DNA from: Stomorhina lunata
Lineage: Eukaryota; Arthropoda; Insecta; Diptera; Rhiniidae
Direction of reading: 5' to 3'
Assembly (NCBI GenBank): GCA_933228675.1
Contig: OW121741.1
Location: forward strand, 38,469,952-38,533,951
Length of the DNA stretch: 64,000 nt
Position numbers and translations under genes: made by a program. Numbering within the stretch: position 1 is the stretch's first letter; every line of letters begins with the position of its first letter. Shown here piece after piece: positions 44,255 to 54,907 of the stretch. The notes under the pieces are model-generated. The model searched no databases. It saw only the letters and a program-made list of their open reading frames with translations, and was not told the origin of the DNA.

Positions 44255-44811
44255 TTTATGTTAAATTTTTCAGGGTAAGAAGACAAGAATAAGTCAAGAG
44301 TGTTTCCATTTGAACCGGTTACACTTGGTAAATGTGTAGGCTCTTTTACTAACTTTTTAACTGAACATGATTCCAGATTTTAGATATAACGCCAGACTCT
44401 GGATGCTGTCACTCTGGATGTGACTTCGTTTGTTCGCGTCTGGTTAGGCTCATACTGGTTTTTTCTCAATACCACCAAACATATGACTTGAGTCGCAAGT
44501 GGAACAACAAATTTAAATACACCCCCATTTATTTATTTATGTTAAATTTTTCAGGGTAAGAAGACAAGAATAAGTCAAGAGTGTTTCCATATTTGAACCG
44601 GTTACACTTTGTAAATGTATAGGCTCTTTCACTTACTTTTTAACTGAACATGATTCCAGATTTTAGATATAACGTCAGACTCTGGATGCTGTCACTCTGG
44701 ATCTGACTTCGTTTGTTCGCGTCTGGTTAGGCTCATACTGGTTTTTCCTCAATACCACCAAACATATGACTTGAGTCGCAAGTGGAACAACAAATTTAAA
44801 TACACCCCCAT
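44255..44811. repeat. Tandem duplication, 281-bp period
   Basis: 44255-44530 and 44536-44811 are nearly identical (GTTAAATTTTTCAGGG starts at 44260 and 44541). The unit is LINE-C endonuclease DNA on the minus strand. Confidence 0.93.
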
Positions 44812-46230
44812 CGTCAAACATATACAAATAAGGATATAACAGGACACACTAGAAAAAAAAACGAAAAGTAATAAAAATATAGAATGTAAAATAAAACGGA
44901 AAAAACTCACTGCTAGAATTCATCAAATATTTATGAACTCCAGGTCTTGCAGTTAGTACGAGCGAGTACAAACCAACAACCGGCAGAGCTAAAAACTCAA
45001 AGGCTAGAAACAATAAAATTCAGTTGAAATTCGAACTTCATTCAATACAAATCAAAATATCGGAATAAATAAATTAAATAAAAACGCAGTACTAGTTATA
45101 ATTTTATTAAAAAAAAGTAGAGTGGAAAAAAACAATTATAATTTCTGACTCTTCAAAAAAAAAAATGCGGTTTAGAAATTTTGAAACATTTCAAACTAAC
45201 GAATACAATTAAGTAGTGCCTTTTTAAATAATATAAAGAAATTTTGAAAATCTATTTGAAACATGTTTAGTTTAATAAATATGAAAAAAATTAAGAAAAA
45301 AATAAAGGAAATAACCTGGCAAGTTTTACTGAAAAAATTTCTATAAATTTTTAAAATTTTCTTAAAAAAAAAAATATATAAATATTTCTTGGCCTAAAAA
45401 ATTTAAACATGGGAGAATTTATAATGAAAGAATTTAAAAGATTTTTGAAAAAATAAATTTAATAATTATATACCAAATAAAAGTGCAATCGTTTTAAAAT
45501 TACAAAATTAAATTTGAAAATTATTCTTTATAACCTCAAATTTGTCAATCCAAAAATTTTTCGAAAAATAACAAAAGCAAAGTAAAAAAGATAATCATAA
45601 AGAAACCATTAAAATTAATTATAACAAATTGTTTCTTAACAAAGAATACAAAAAAAAAAAAATATTTCGAAAATAAATAAAATTATACAAAATAATTTTG
45701 AAAAGAAATTAGTGATAAAGAGAAATAACGAAAGAAAGTATTAGAAGAAAAAAGCAGCAACAAAACAAAACGGAAATAGCTGTGATTCTGCTATATTGGC
45801 TACCGAATGGATAATGGGTATTTGTTTAGACACAGGTAAGTGAGGGCTACCAAACTAACACATTCCTCTTCCTCTTATACTGTTTTCAATTCTCATTTCA
45901 ATACACTTTCTTGTAGTTTAATTTGACCATAAACAACTTATAGTGGCCGGTCATGAAAACACTATTTCCATAAAATACAACGAAAAAGTACCAACGATAG
46001 TCGATAAAGTCAGATCATATATAAACTTTAAACGCTGCGGTCAATTGTGGACCGATTGTCAATAAATGCCTAGAGTTCTATATTTCCTAAATTTTGTCTT
46101 TATACAGAAAAAAATATTATTTAAATCATTTTCGACTCTTAATCTTATATGGGTCCAAGGGTTTAATCTTTAAGCCCAAATTAAAATATAATCTCAGAAT
46201 AGGGTCTTGAGAATCTCTCTATTTTAATTC
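44812..46230. other. AT-rich stretch, no repeat recognised
   Basis: Strongly A-rich on the plus strand and free of recognisable transposons, unlike its surroundings. It could include a long 5' leader upstream of the candidate exon at 45807; this is speculative. Confidence 0.4.
45807..45835 (+). CDS. Candidate first coding exon (weak)
   Basis: An ATG at 45807 opens MDNGYLFRHR and runs into CACAG|GTAAGTG, an excellent 5' splice site at 45836. The exon would be 29 nt. No downstream exon is recognisable in the window, and the peptide matches nothing I know. It is listed only because the region lacks repeats and the donor is strong. Confidence 0.2.
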
Positions 46231-46960
46231 AAACAAGTAAGAATCTTATATTCGGATGTGCCAAATCTTATATACCCACCATCAAATGTGTTAAAATTAG
46301 AAACATATCTCACATATCTACGAGGGTGCTACCAATTCAAAATGCGGACCAAATTTAAAAGAAATTTGTGACGTTAGTTGGTATTGTTGGTAAAATCTTT
46401 GGACTAGCTATTACAATTGTATTCACTCTATCAGAATTAATGCGATTCCCCGGTCGGGGTTATATGGGAGCTCTAACTAAATGTGAACCGATTTCGCCCA
46501 TTTTCAATACGCATTTTTTTTTAAATTTGACAGATAGAAAGATAACAAAATCGATTGTAACACTGGCTGGTTTAGACATACAACTTTCTAATTTTTAGTT
46601 AAGTACATTTTTTAGGTGGATTTTAGTCTGTTTCCGTAAGTGTTTTGTATGGAAGCTATGGTTAAATGTTAACCGATTTCGATTAAATTTTATATGATAC
46701 CTACGAGTAGTGCTTCTCCACACTAAATTTTATCATCATTACTGTTATAGTTTGGCATTTATAAGCAAATAAGCGATTTGCCTAGACATGGCTATTTTGT
46801 CAAATTTCAGTGACTTACCTCCTTTCATTTGGGCCCTATCGCGCCTACAGCAGAGAGACGGACATCGCTTAATCGTCTTTTAATTTCATTAGGATACAGA
46901 ATACAAATTAATTTTGGTTTTTGAGCAAATATTCCTTAAAAATTACAAAATGAACGATTT
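46231..46960 (-). repeat. Dispersed family-B repeat, copy 1
   Basis: On the minus strand it ends AAGATTCTTACTTGTTT (46231). Before that comes a decayed TTTGG/CCGAA hairpin and ATGGTGGGTATA. Inside are two ACATTT-type cores (AATCGGTTCACATTTAG, ATTTAACCATAGCTTCCAT). Its 5' end is cut by the SINE at 46961. Confidence 0.8.
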
Positions 46961-47248
46961 CCCGACAACATTCCAATTGGAACAAGGGGTTCTCCTCTCA
47001 GACAATGAGTTGCTACCGAATCTATTTTTAGACTCATTGAAAGGGACCTACGTTTGCCGAACGGCAAATGCCTTAGTTAGAGAAGTTTTACATAGCCTAA
47101 TACTAAATAACCAGTGGCTAGCTGAGTTATGAGGCGAACCGCCGCTTTTTTGAAAATTTATTTCTTCAAGTGGGTTTGGCCGGGGATCGAACTTGGGACC
47201 TCTGGTATGCTAGGCGGATGACTAACTTGCTATACCACGGCGGCTCAC
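46961..47248 (-). repeat. tRNA-derived SINE, copy 2
   Basis: The minus strand starts with the tRNA-like head at 47248 (GCCGTGGTATAGCAAG, then AAGTTCGATCCCCGG) and runs into the same body as 1587-1896, ending GGAATGTTGTCGGG at 46961. Insertion into family-B repeat copy 1 is plausible because that repeat stops exactly here. Confidence 0.78.
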
Positions 47249-47341
47249 ATAAATGTTGCATACTTACGCATAAACACACTTTGGACCATGCTACTTTATC
47301 TGTATTATCAGGAATTAGAACCTCTTGAGAATTTAGTCTGA

Positions 47342-47462
47342 TGTAGGGATGTTGGATACCAAGCAACGGTTCTGGTTGTTCCTTGCTAAGCCCAGACTTA
47401 TCTTGGTTTTCCTTTATCTTAACTGTGGACACTGACCTCCTCGTGGTATCACCCGTTATATA
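47342..47462 (+). pseudogene. LINE-B leader fragment
   Basis: TAGGGATGTTGGATACCAAG...CTGACCTCCTCGTGGTATCACCCG matches the first part of the LINE-B leader at 23812. Only about 120 bp survive. Confidence 0.75.
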
Positions 47463-47724
47463 GTGAGTTAACATCCCAGTAAAACTTTTCATTACCAAAT
47501 AATGAGTTAAACAGTTAAACTATTGAACACGAACTACTTACTCATTCGCTGTTTAAGTCATTACATTAACATGGGGATGTCATTGGAGGCAAGTACTTAC
47601 CAATTGCAGAAAAGTAATGACTTGGGTAAGCAATTTGAAAACAACAACAACAACAGCAATAACTTTTTTGTTGTTGTTTTATTAAAAACATATATTTTTA
47701 AACGAAATACAATTTTTTTTTATG

Positions 47725-47795
47725 ATCCCATGGGGACTCGAACCCAGACCCTCCGACTGCTAGGCAGAGGCTCTTCCACTGAGCTACTTCATATG
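47725..47795 (-). repeat. tRNA-like sequence, probably a SINE head
   Basis: Minus strand reads GTAGCTCAGTGGAAGAGCC (A-box like; D-arm GCTC/GAGC) and, 24 nt later, GGGTTCGAGTCCCC (B-box like). The anticodon stem (CTCTG/CGGAG) would enclose nine rather than seven bases, and the acceptor ends do not pair, so it is not a functional tRNA. It is followed by an A run, and a CAACAA/TTGTTG inverted pair lies near 47640-47685. Confidence 0.55.
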
Positions 47796-48022
47796 TTGAA
47801 AACTTAGCAGCTTAAAATTAAAAAAAACAATTTTTATTTTTAGATCCAAAATCATGTGAAAATAACTTTGTTTTTCCCTGCTTTCTTTTGCTTTGTTGTA
47901 ATTTTTGGAAAAATATTTTTATACGATTTTTTGTAATTATTTTAAAACTTTTTTAAAATTATTTTAAAACTTAAACAATTTAAGTCTTCTTTTTTGTATA
48001 AGTTTTTACATAAGATTGACTC

Positions 48023-48467
48023 TTACTTATTTACTTAAATGTTACAACCTGTTAAGGTCAAAGTCCGAGCATATTTTAGAATTCCATGGATTTCGATCTT
48101 GTGCGAATATTCTCTAATTTTATAGGCCAAGCTTTGAAATATGTTCCTATACTAGGTCTTTCTATCGAAGTTTCGGACATCCTCCTCTAACATTAGGTAG
48201 TGGGACATTTCAATTCTAATTTTATCCTCTTCATTGTATTTTTTCAAGAGAGGGTTACTAGCCCGTAATCCTAACCCATTTTTATCGATCTTATGGGACA
48301 ACTCTCGGAACATGTTAACTCACAATATTAATGGGTGTTAAACTAGCTCCCCGGGTGATACCATGAGGAGGTGTGTGTCCACAGTTGAGATGAAGGATGA
48401 CCCAGATAAGTTGGGCTTACCAAGTTAAGACCAATTAGAATCGTGTTTGGTATTCAACATCCCCTAC
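48023..48467 (-). mobile_element. Internally deleted LINE, complete outer ends
   Basis: On the minus strand it runs from AGGGGATGTTGAATACCAAA at the right end through the leader, via CCTAATGTTAGAGGAGGATG, directly to the LINE-B tail (TCCGAAACTTCGATAGAAA), ending with ACATTTAAGTAAATAAG. Related flanks ACATAAGATTGACTC on the left and ACATAATCAAAATTGACTC on the right may be an imperfect target duplication. About 445 bp, with no coding capacity. Confidence 0.7.
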
Positions 48468-48599
48468 ATAATCAAAATTGACTCATGATGGTATTTTTTC
48501 ATTAACGTGAGTTAGTTTTACAAATTTTTTTTACAGAAGATATTTAAGTTCTTAAAATTCAAAAATCATTTAAAAAGACTCTTTTTATAAAAAAAAACT

Positions 48600-48775
48600 A
48601 AAAAAAATTGTTGCCCTTGGTGGGATTTGAACCGGCGCCATTCAGTTTAAATTACCATCTTAATTACAAATAAGTACTTCTGCAATAACTTATTATTTAT
48701 TCGAATGTTATGTTGTAGTCGTTACAAGGTAACCAGTTATCAGAGTACTTGCCATTACCAAAGTTTTGCTGGGAT
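48600..48775 (-). repeat. Element with tRNA-like B box and ACATCCCAG end
   Basis: Minus strand begins ACATCCCAGCAAAACTTTGG at 48775 and ends in GGCGCCGGTTCAAATCCCACC (B-box like) near 48625. The ACATCCCAG(T/C)AAAACTTT start also occurs on the plus strand at 47470, upstream of the tRNA-like block there. Possibly one short retroelement family; tentative. Confidence 0.4.
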
Positions 48776-48990
48776 GTGCCGCAAGTTCTCCTATAAGAAC
48801 GATAAAAAAATGTGGGTTAGGAAGTCGCGACGCGTCAGACTAGTATCCCAAGAGGACACCAGAAACTTCGATTAAAAGGCCAAGTAGAGGAAAATCTTGC
48901 AAAGCTTGGCCTATGAAATTGAAGAACATGCGTACAAGATCGAAGCGAATGGACCTTATCAGTAAATATGGGCCATTAAAGTAAGTAACT
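48776..48990 (+). mobile_element. Internally deleted LINE, truncated copy
   Basis: Plus-strand leader remnant (AAGTTCTCCTATAAGAACGA, GTGGGTTAGGA) joined to the LINE-B tail (CCAGAAACTTCGATTAAAAG...) and terminus near GGGCCATTAAAGTAAGTAAC. The joint differs slightly from the other copies. Confidence 0.65.
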
Positions 48991-49135
48991 AAGTGACGTC
49001 AAAAAATATATCCTTTCTTGTGTATGTATTTCACATGCATTCCAAAAAGTAAACATAAACCCTTAAAAAGTCTTTTTCCCATAGATCCTTCTAAGTTGGT
49101 TTATTTTCTGCAAGAGTTCCAATTTCTTCTAGAGT

Positions 49136-49400
49136 TCTATATGGAAATATATTGGGTCCCTTGCTAGTATTATCTTTACAGCAGATATACCAATCAATGC
49201 TCCTAAATGCACATCAACTTTCGCAGATGATACCGAATTCATTAGTTTATACTACGAACCTAAAATTTCTTCCGAATTATAACAGTCCTATATTTATGAG
49301 CTTAAAATATTGCGCTTATGTATCTTGTACTCTAAGAAGTGATAACTACACTGTAATTAAATTATGTATCTTAAGAACAGTAAAGTTGAGCCATTTGCTA
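49136..49400 (+). pseudogene. Jockey-type LINE fragment
   Basis: Shifting frames read ILGPLL, then IIFTADIPINAPKCTSTFADDTEFISLYYEPKISSEL, nearly the same as 62880-63015, followed by CTLRSDN near 49340 (compare TLRRDN at 63755). This is the FADD core of the same family as the element at 61930-64000. Confidence 0.8.
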
Positions 49401-49518
49401 TTATTAAGACGAATTGTTTAAGCTTTTTGTTCTACAGTCAATTTTATTTATTTTACATCGGCGGCGTGTTATTACAGTAGGTTTACCGTCGATGGATAAT
49501 GCCGTGGTAATTAATTGT

Positions 49519-50548
49519 TTTACTTACTTAAATGGCCTTTATTTACAACCTGTTAAGGTTGCACTTCGATCTAGTGCGCATATTCTTCAATTTCGTAGGC
49601 CAAGCTTTGAAAAATTTTCTTCTAAATACTTGGTGTTTTCATCAAATTTACGGACATCTTCTTTAACGTGTTTCCCCGGGATTGTTTTCGAATACTTTTC
49701 TTGCTGGAGTATTTTCAACCATTGGCTTAATATGTCCTAGCCAACGCAGATGCCGCTGTTTGATACGTTTTACTATATCGATGTCAATATATAACTCATA
49801 CAGCTCATAGTTCATTCGATGTCGATATTCATTGTTTATGCAGACTGGTCCAAAGATTTTTAGTAGAATCTTTCTAAAAAAAACTTCAGGAATAGCTTCA
49901 TCTGCCTGTGCAAGTGCCGACGATTCAGCACCATATATGTAATAACACGGGTAGTATAAGCGTGATTTTAGTGATTTTTCTGCTTAGCTAAAATAGCATC
50001 TGTTGGCAAGCATGATTTTACATGTGATTTCGAAACTTATGTCGTTATTTACGTTAACGGCGGTACCAAGGTAAAAGCAAGTGTTTTCTGTTGAAATTTG
50101 TTTCAGTTCTATTAACTGCAGCATCTCGTACGATTTCGTCTTACACAATATTGAAGAGATCGCATGACAAACTATCGCCTTGCCTGAATCCTCGATTAGT
50201 AATAAAGGACTCCGATAGGCTCTTACCTATTTTTATTGTTGAGGTTATATCAGTTAATGTCATCCTACATAGCCTTATTAACTTCGTAGGGATACCAAGC
50301 TCGGACATTGCATTAAACACTTTAGTTCGTATCGAGCTGTCAAAAGCAGTTTTGTGAACAACGAAGAGATGATAAGTGTCTATTTGTTTCTCTTGGGTCT
50401 CTTCCCGGATTTGACGTAGTGTAAAGATATGGTTAGTGGTAGTTTTAGCTGGTCTAAAACCACATTGGTAGATCCGAATTATTTCATTCGTCTTTATCAG
50501 ATGTTGCTTATAAGCAGCATTTAGCATTGGTAGTACATTTAAAAACAA
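49519..50548 (-). pseudogene. LINE-B reverse transcriptase and 3' end
   Basis: Minus strand encodes LNAAYKQHLIKTNEIIRIYQCGFRPAKTTTNHIFTLRQIREETQEKQIDTYHLFVVHKTAFDSSIRTKVFNAMSELGIPTKLIRLCRMTLTDITSTIKIGKSLSESFITNRGFRQGDSLSCDLFNIV (50548-50141). Decayed DNA to the C-terminal tail follows, ending at the terminus near 49519 (GGCCATTTAAGTAAG). The GFRQGDSLS motif is the RT fingers/palm block seen in RTE-like LINEs. It is 5' truncated and its frame is broken after 50141. Confidence 0.82.
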
Positions 50549-50639
50549 AAACGAATATTTTTATTTCATATTATTTTAAGTGATTTCATGTGTGATATGA
50601 AATGAAGCTATTATTTATGTATTCAACTTAAACCTTTTT

Positions 50640-50800
50640 GGTCATAGCTCTTTTTGGAATATCTGTATGACATAATCTAAACCTTTGTTTTGCTCTCCAT
50701 TCAACCAAATAACCAATTTGATCAAGACCCATGATCATCTGATCTTAGATTAGAGTAAATAGGGGATCCCACTGATTTATGAGAAGACCATATGTTTGAA
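50640..50800 (-). pseudogene. Possible piggyBac-type C-terminal fragment
   Basis: Minus strand reads LDQIGYLVEWRAKQRFRLCHTDIPKRAMTKKV, the counterpart of the fragment at 22210-22400. Tentative. Confidence 0.4.
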
Positions 50801-50950
50801 CCAGATTGATCCTTAAGGGTATGTCCATTATTGTATGCGTTCACTTTTATGCATTTACTTTCACTGTAAGTCTTCAAGATTCATTATATGTATAACTATA
50901 TATATAACTTTGTTACCTTTATCGTAGGATCCATTTCTCTTAAGTCACCA

Positions 50951-51718
50951 CCTTCACCACCATAGGTGGAAAGGGTATTATAAGTTTGTGCTGATGTATG
51001 TAACGCATAGAAATATGTGTCTTAGACCCACCTTTTAGTATACCAATAGGCATAGAACCACTTTCTGAGTCCATTTAGCGATGTCCGTCCGTCTGGCTGG
51101 CTGTACCCCCATGTAAACCTTGTAATCAAACTACAGGTCGCAATTCTAAAGATAATTTGATGAAATTTGGCACAGATCATTTTTTTGATAATGGGACCAT
51201 GTTTATTGAAATTCGTCAAATTAGGTCCATTACCTCCCATAGGTACCACTTCCCGGAATTGATATATTGGCCACAAATATAAATATTTTTTCATGAAATT
51301 TAAAACAAATACTGCTTATGTAGACTAAAATCACTGTACCAAGTTTCACGTCCACATTTGACCGTAGCTCCCATACAAACTATTCTGTCAAAACGCACTA
51401 AATGAGACAAAAATCACTAAAACGCTCGTAAATCTGAAGATAATGAGAATTTTAAGTTTATTTTCTGCATACGTAATTTTTGAAACAACTGTAATCAATT
51501 TGACAATTTCGAGATAATCGGTCCACATTTGACCGTAGCTCTCATATAAGACTAAACGGCGAAAACAGCTTAAATATATAAGTTTTGGGAAAATGTTTGT
51601 ATGATGGCAAAATTTAGCAAATATTTGTCTTTATACAGGAAAAAGAACACCTTTGACCTTAGTGGTGAAGGGTATCATATGGTCGGGCTTCACTGACTAT
51701 AGCACTTTCATACTTGTT
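50951..51718 (+). repeat. Dispersed family-A repeat, copy 5
   Basis: The first bases (ATAC) are lost; it starts CCTTCACCACCATAGG. It has the CCGTCCGTCTGGCTGGC block near 51087, two ACATTTGACCGTAGCT cores and the tail TATAGCACTTTCATACTTGTT. The 3' hairpin is weakened (GTCGGGCTTCACTGAC). Confidence 0.88.
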
Positions 51719-53449
51719 CTAGTTTGGTATTACTTGGCTCCCACATAGCCTTGTGACACATACTTCAATTTATCTGCTTCTGTCTTGAAGTTTTGTCTTA
51801 CATTTTAGAAAATAAAGTCAAGTCCAAGGTATACATTCTCAGAAGAATTTCGTATAGAATTCAGTGAAATATGTTACTGGAATTTTTTAAAGCAGTTTCG
51901 CAAACAGACAATATCTTGTTCCTTCATTTCAAACTATCAGTTTAAAAAATATTGCTACTATGGATAAATGTTGCCTATAAGCAACATTGTGGCTATGAAA
52001 TTCCTGAGATAACAATAATAACTATTTTTAAGTTTTACCAACTTTATCTTATTGTTCAACTTTTATTTTTAACAAAATTGACTTTTTGAAAAAAAATAAT
52101 CCCTTAAGAAAGATTATGTCTTATAGATAAGGAGAGACCTTAAATTTATAACTTATGTGCAGTTAATAATTTTCTTTTAATTAGACGTAAATGCTAATAA
52201 GGTAAAGATACCTCCACAAATAATTACAACTAAATATTATAAGTAGGAATTACACCACTTGCTGTAATCCACCTAATATCCTTTCGAAATTCGCCACATA
52301 TGCTTTCTTGACCAAAAATTTCATTTAAATTCGCCACATATGCTTTCTTGACCAAAAATTTCATTTAATGCTAATAAAAAATGTCATGTGATACCCCTCT
52401 TTCGGCTTCAGTAGTAATGGTGTTTTTCTTTCATCATTTTTTTTTCATAATCCATGTGGTTTTTTGTTGATTTTGCTTATGGAAATTGTGGGTGTTGGAC
52501 TCAAATCCTTTAGTTCCTTGTGTGTGTGTGTAACCTTAAATTCGTTCGTGTGTTCAGGACTTTAATTGTCTTTTGTCGGTCAACGTTGTTGATTCTCGGC
52601 CATGTGTGGTCATTTTTACAATTATTTACATATCTAAGGGGCATTCGGATATGTAGACCGTTTCAATGAGTTTTTTTTTTATTTTTGCTTTGTCGCATGC
52701 GACCTTGATCCTATTAAATTTATTTATTTATTCCATTTTATTGTTTTTGTTATTTTTGTTTTTATTCTCTTTTCTCATTTTCTAATTTGTTTCCATTTCC
52801 TGCACGAAATTTTATTTTCCGTTTTTCTATTCCCTTTTTTTTTTTGAAGACAGCAAAATTTTTTGATGATTATCGTGATAATTATAAGTGGATAATTGTA
52901 TCAAGTGCCCACCAGTTGTTGCCTTATAAATTATCGCTTTAGTTCATTAGTTTTTTTCTTTCATGGGGAGATTTTGCATTTAATCCAGTTAAAGTTTTAA
53001 AAAGTTTTTATGTTAAATTGTTTCAAAAATATGCAAGTTTTGATATTCTCTTTACAAATTTACCAAAAATTTATTGGTTTTCCAATTCTTAATACCCTAG
53101 TTCTAAATATACATAAATGTAAAGGTTTAGAAGCAAGTAATAAATACATAGTTTCTAAGGACCTTCTGACTTCTTAGTCAAAGTTTTCCTGACAATATTG
53201 TCTCTTGAAAATCTTAACTGTAAAAACTAAACGCTCAGATTAAACACAGTCACGAACGACTTACATTTTTACGGAACGAAAATTCAAACTTTATTGTTAA
53301 AGGTTTATTTATATTTTATACGGAGACGAACGACGAGTAAACTGGCTTAGAGTGGCTTTTCGGTTAAAAAAATATTAGAAATTGTATCTGTTCTTGCGAA
53401 ATAGGGTCAGTGAATTTTGATTGGTTTATCTTTGAAAGCTTTTTCACTT
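51719..53449. other. No recognisable gene; one 40-bp tandem duplication
   Basis: 52287-52326 is repeated at 52327-52366 (TCGCCACATATGCTTTCTTG...). Otherwise AT-rich sequence with T-rich runs near 52670-52860 and no supported feature. Confidence 0.55.
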
Positions 53450-54907
53450 AAAAATATTACACACAGCTCCAAAAGCAAACACAAAGACGATTGAGCGATG
53501 TTCGTCTGTCTGTCTGTTGAAATCACGATAACGCCTAAACGAAAGGAGCTTGCTCACTGAAACTTAGTAATAATATTCTTCATCTCTGAAAATTTTGGTA
53601 TTGAAATTGGGCACAATCGGTTAACATTTGACTATAGCTCCCGTATATGCTAATAAATAACAAACTATAATAGCTATGATGATACAATTTGGTATATAGA
53701 CGTTTTACATAGGCAGCATATAAAATTTATCAAAATCGGTTCACATTCAGCCGTAGCTCCCATATAAAAAAACAAACGGAAACAGCCTAAATTTCACCTA
53801 AAATACACTTAATTGCCAATAAATTTAAAACTATAACAGATATAACCACAAAATTTAGCACAAGGAAGTCTTATATCAATGCCAGCCAGTGTGCAATCAC
53901 AATGTCACAATCAGTCAACATTTGACCATAGCTCCCATATAAAAAACTTAAGGAGACACAAAAATACAAAAAAAACTGGGTTTATGTCCGTCTGTCCGTC
54001 AGATAAATGCGCGATAGCTCCTTTACTACAAGACCTAGAGAGACAAAATTTTACTAAAGCATTTTTGATATGTTATAAAAGTTGTGCACTGAAAATGGGC
54101 GAAATCGGTTCACATTTAGTTAGAGGTCCCATATAACCCTGCCCCGGGAATCACATTTATGCTGATAAATTGAATACAATTGTAATAGCTAAGACAACTA
54201 AACTTAGAACAGAGAAGTTTTATGCAACTTTTGGTCAGTATGTAAAGTTTTATAGGAATCGGTCCATATTTGACCATAGCTTTCATATAAAAACTGCTCC
54301 CGGAGACCAGTAAATTATAAACTGTAATAGCTATGCTCACTAAATTCTGCACAAATAAACTTTATATAAATACTAGCCAGTATATAACATTTTGTGACAA
54401 TCGGTCAACATTTAGCTATAGTTCTTATATATATAACATCCCCTTTTTATATTTACAATCAATACGATTTTGAGGTACATTCAGTATATTAAGATTGCAC
54501 CTACGAAATTAGATAGATATCAGTCAATATTTAGTCCAGACTTTATATACGGTAGATGCATTAGGAACACCTAACAAAATATATGAACCTGAAGTGTTAC
54601 TATCAACATATTTATCTTACTCGTGACTACATACAAAGCACAACGAAAAGTTTTTAACAGCTTATTAATGTAAAGCTATACGCGGTTATGGAACAACATT
54701 TTGTGCAAGGTAAATACTAGGAAAACCACTTAGATACTTTTAAATGTTGAAGTATACTAACTTACTACTGCAACCGAACTTAGTCCAAATACATATTTTT
54801 CCAATATTGCCACATTTGGTCAACATTTGAATTAGCTGCACTCTCGTACAACTTGATGGTGGGTATGTAAGATTCGGCACAGCCGAATATAACACTCTTA
54901 CTTGTTT
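53450..54907 (+). repeat. Dispersed family-B repeat, copy 2 (long, internally repeated)
   Basis: Contains GTCTGTCTGTCTG near 53503 and GTCCGTCTGTCCGTC near 53987, implying two joined units. The core ATCGGTYMACATTTGACCATAGCTCCCATATAA recurs about seven times at spacings of 100-200 bp. It ends TTGATGGTGGGTATGTAAG, hairpin TTCGGC/GCCGAA, TATAACACTCTTACTTGTTT at 54907. Non-coding. Confidence 0.85.

Larger units (their letters stand above)
43440..44811 (-). pseudogene. LINE-C copy 3 with endonuclease end, palindrome and duplication
   Basis: From high to low coordinate: NGNTLDLFLSSYPEKFNINILDPLGNSDHCIISSSF (C-terminal SDH motif of an AP-type endonuclease) near 44200-44330; a broken IPKK...NPNNYRPIALCSTLSKVI near 44040; ESKVVSLDISK near 43880; a palindrome at 43740-43853; SGIPQGSVLSPTLFLIFMNDLLKITSNPINSF near 43600; MNESLNRDLDIIYTWGKANMVNF near 43500. 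The upstream part is duplicated in tandem (44255-44530 and 44536-44811). Confidence 0.85.

Noticed and set aside
47725..47795. Functional tRNA gene on the minus strand
   Set aside because: A and B boxes are present, but the anticodon loop would have nine bases and the acceptor ends do not pair.
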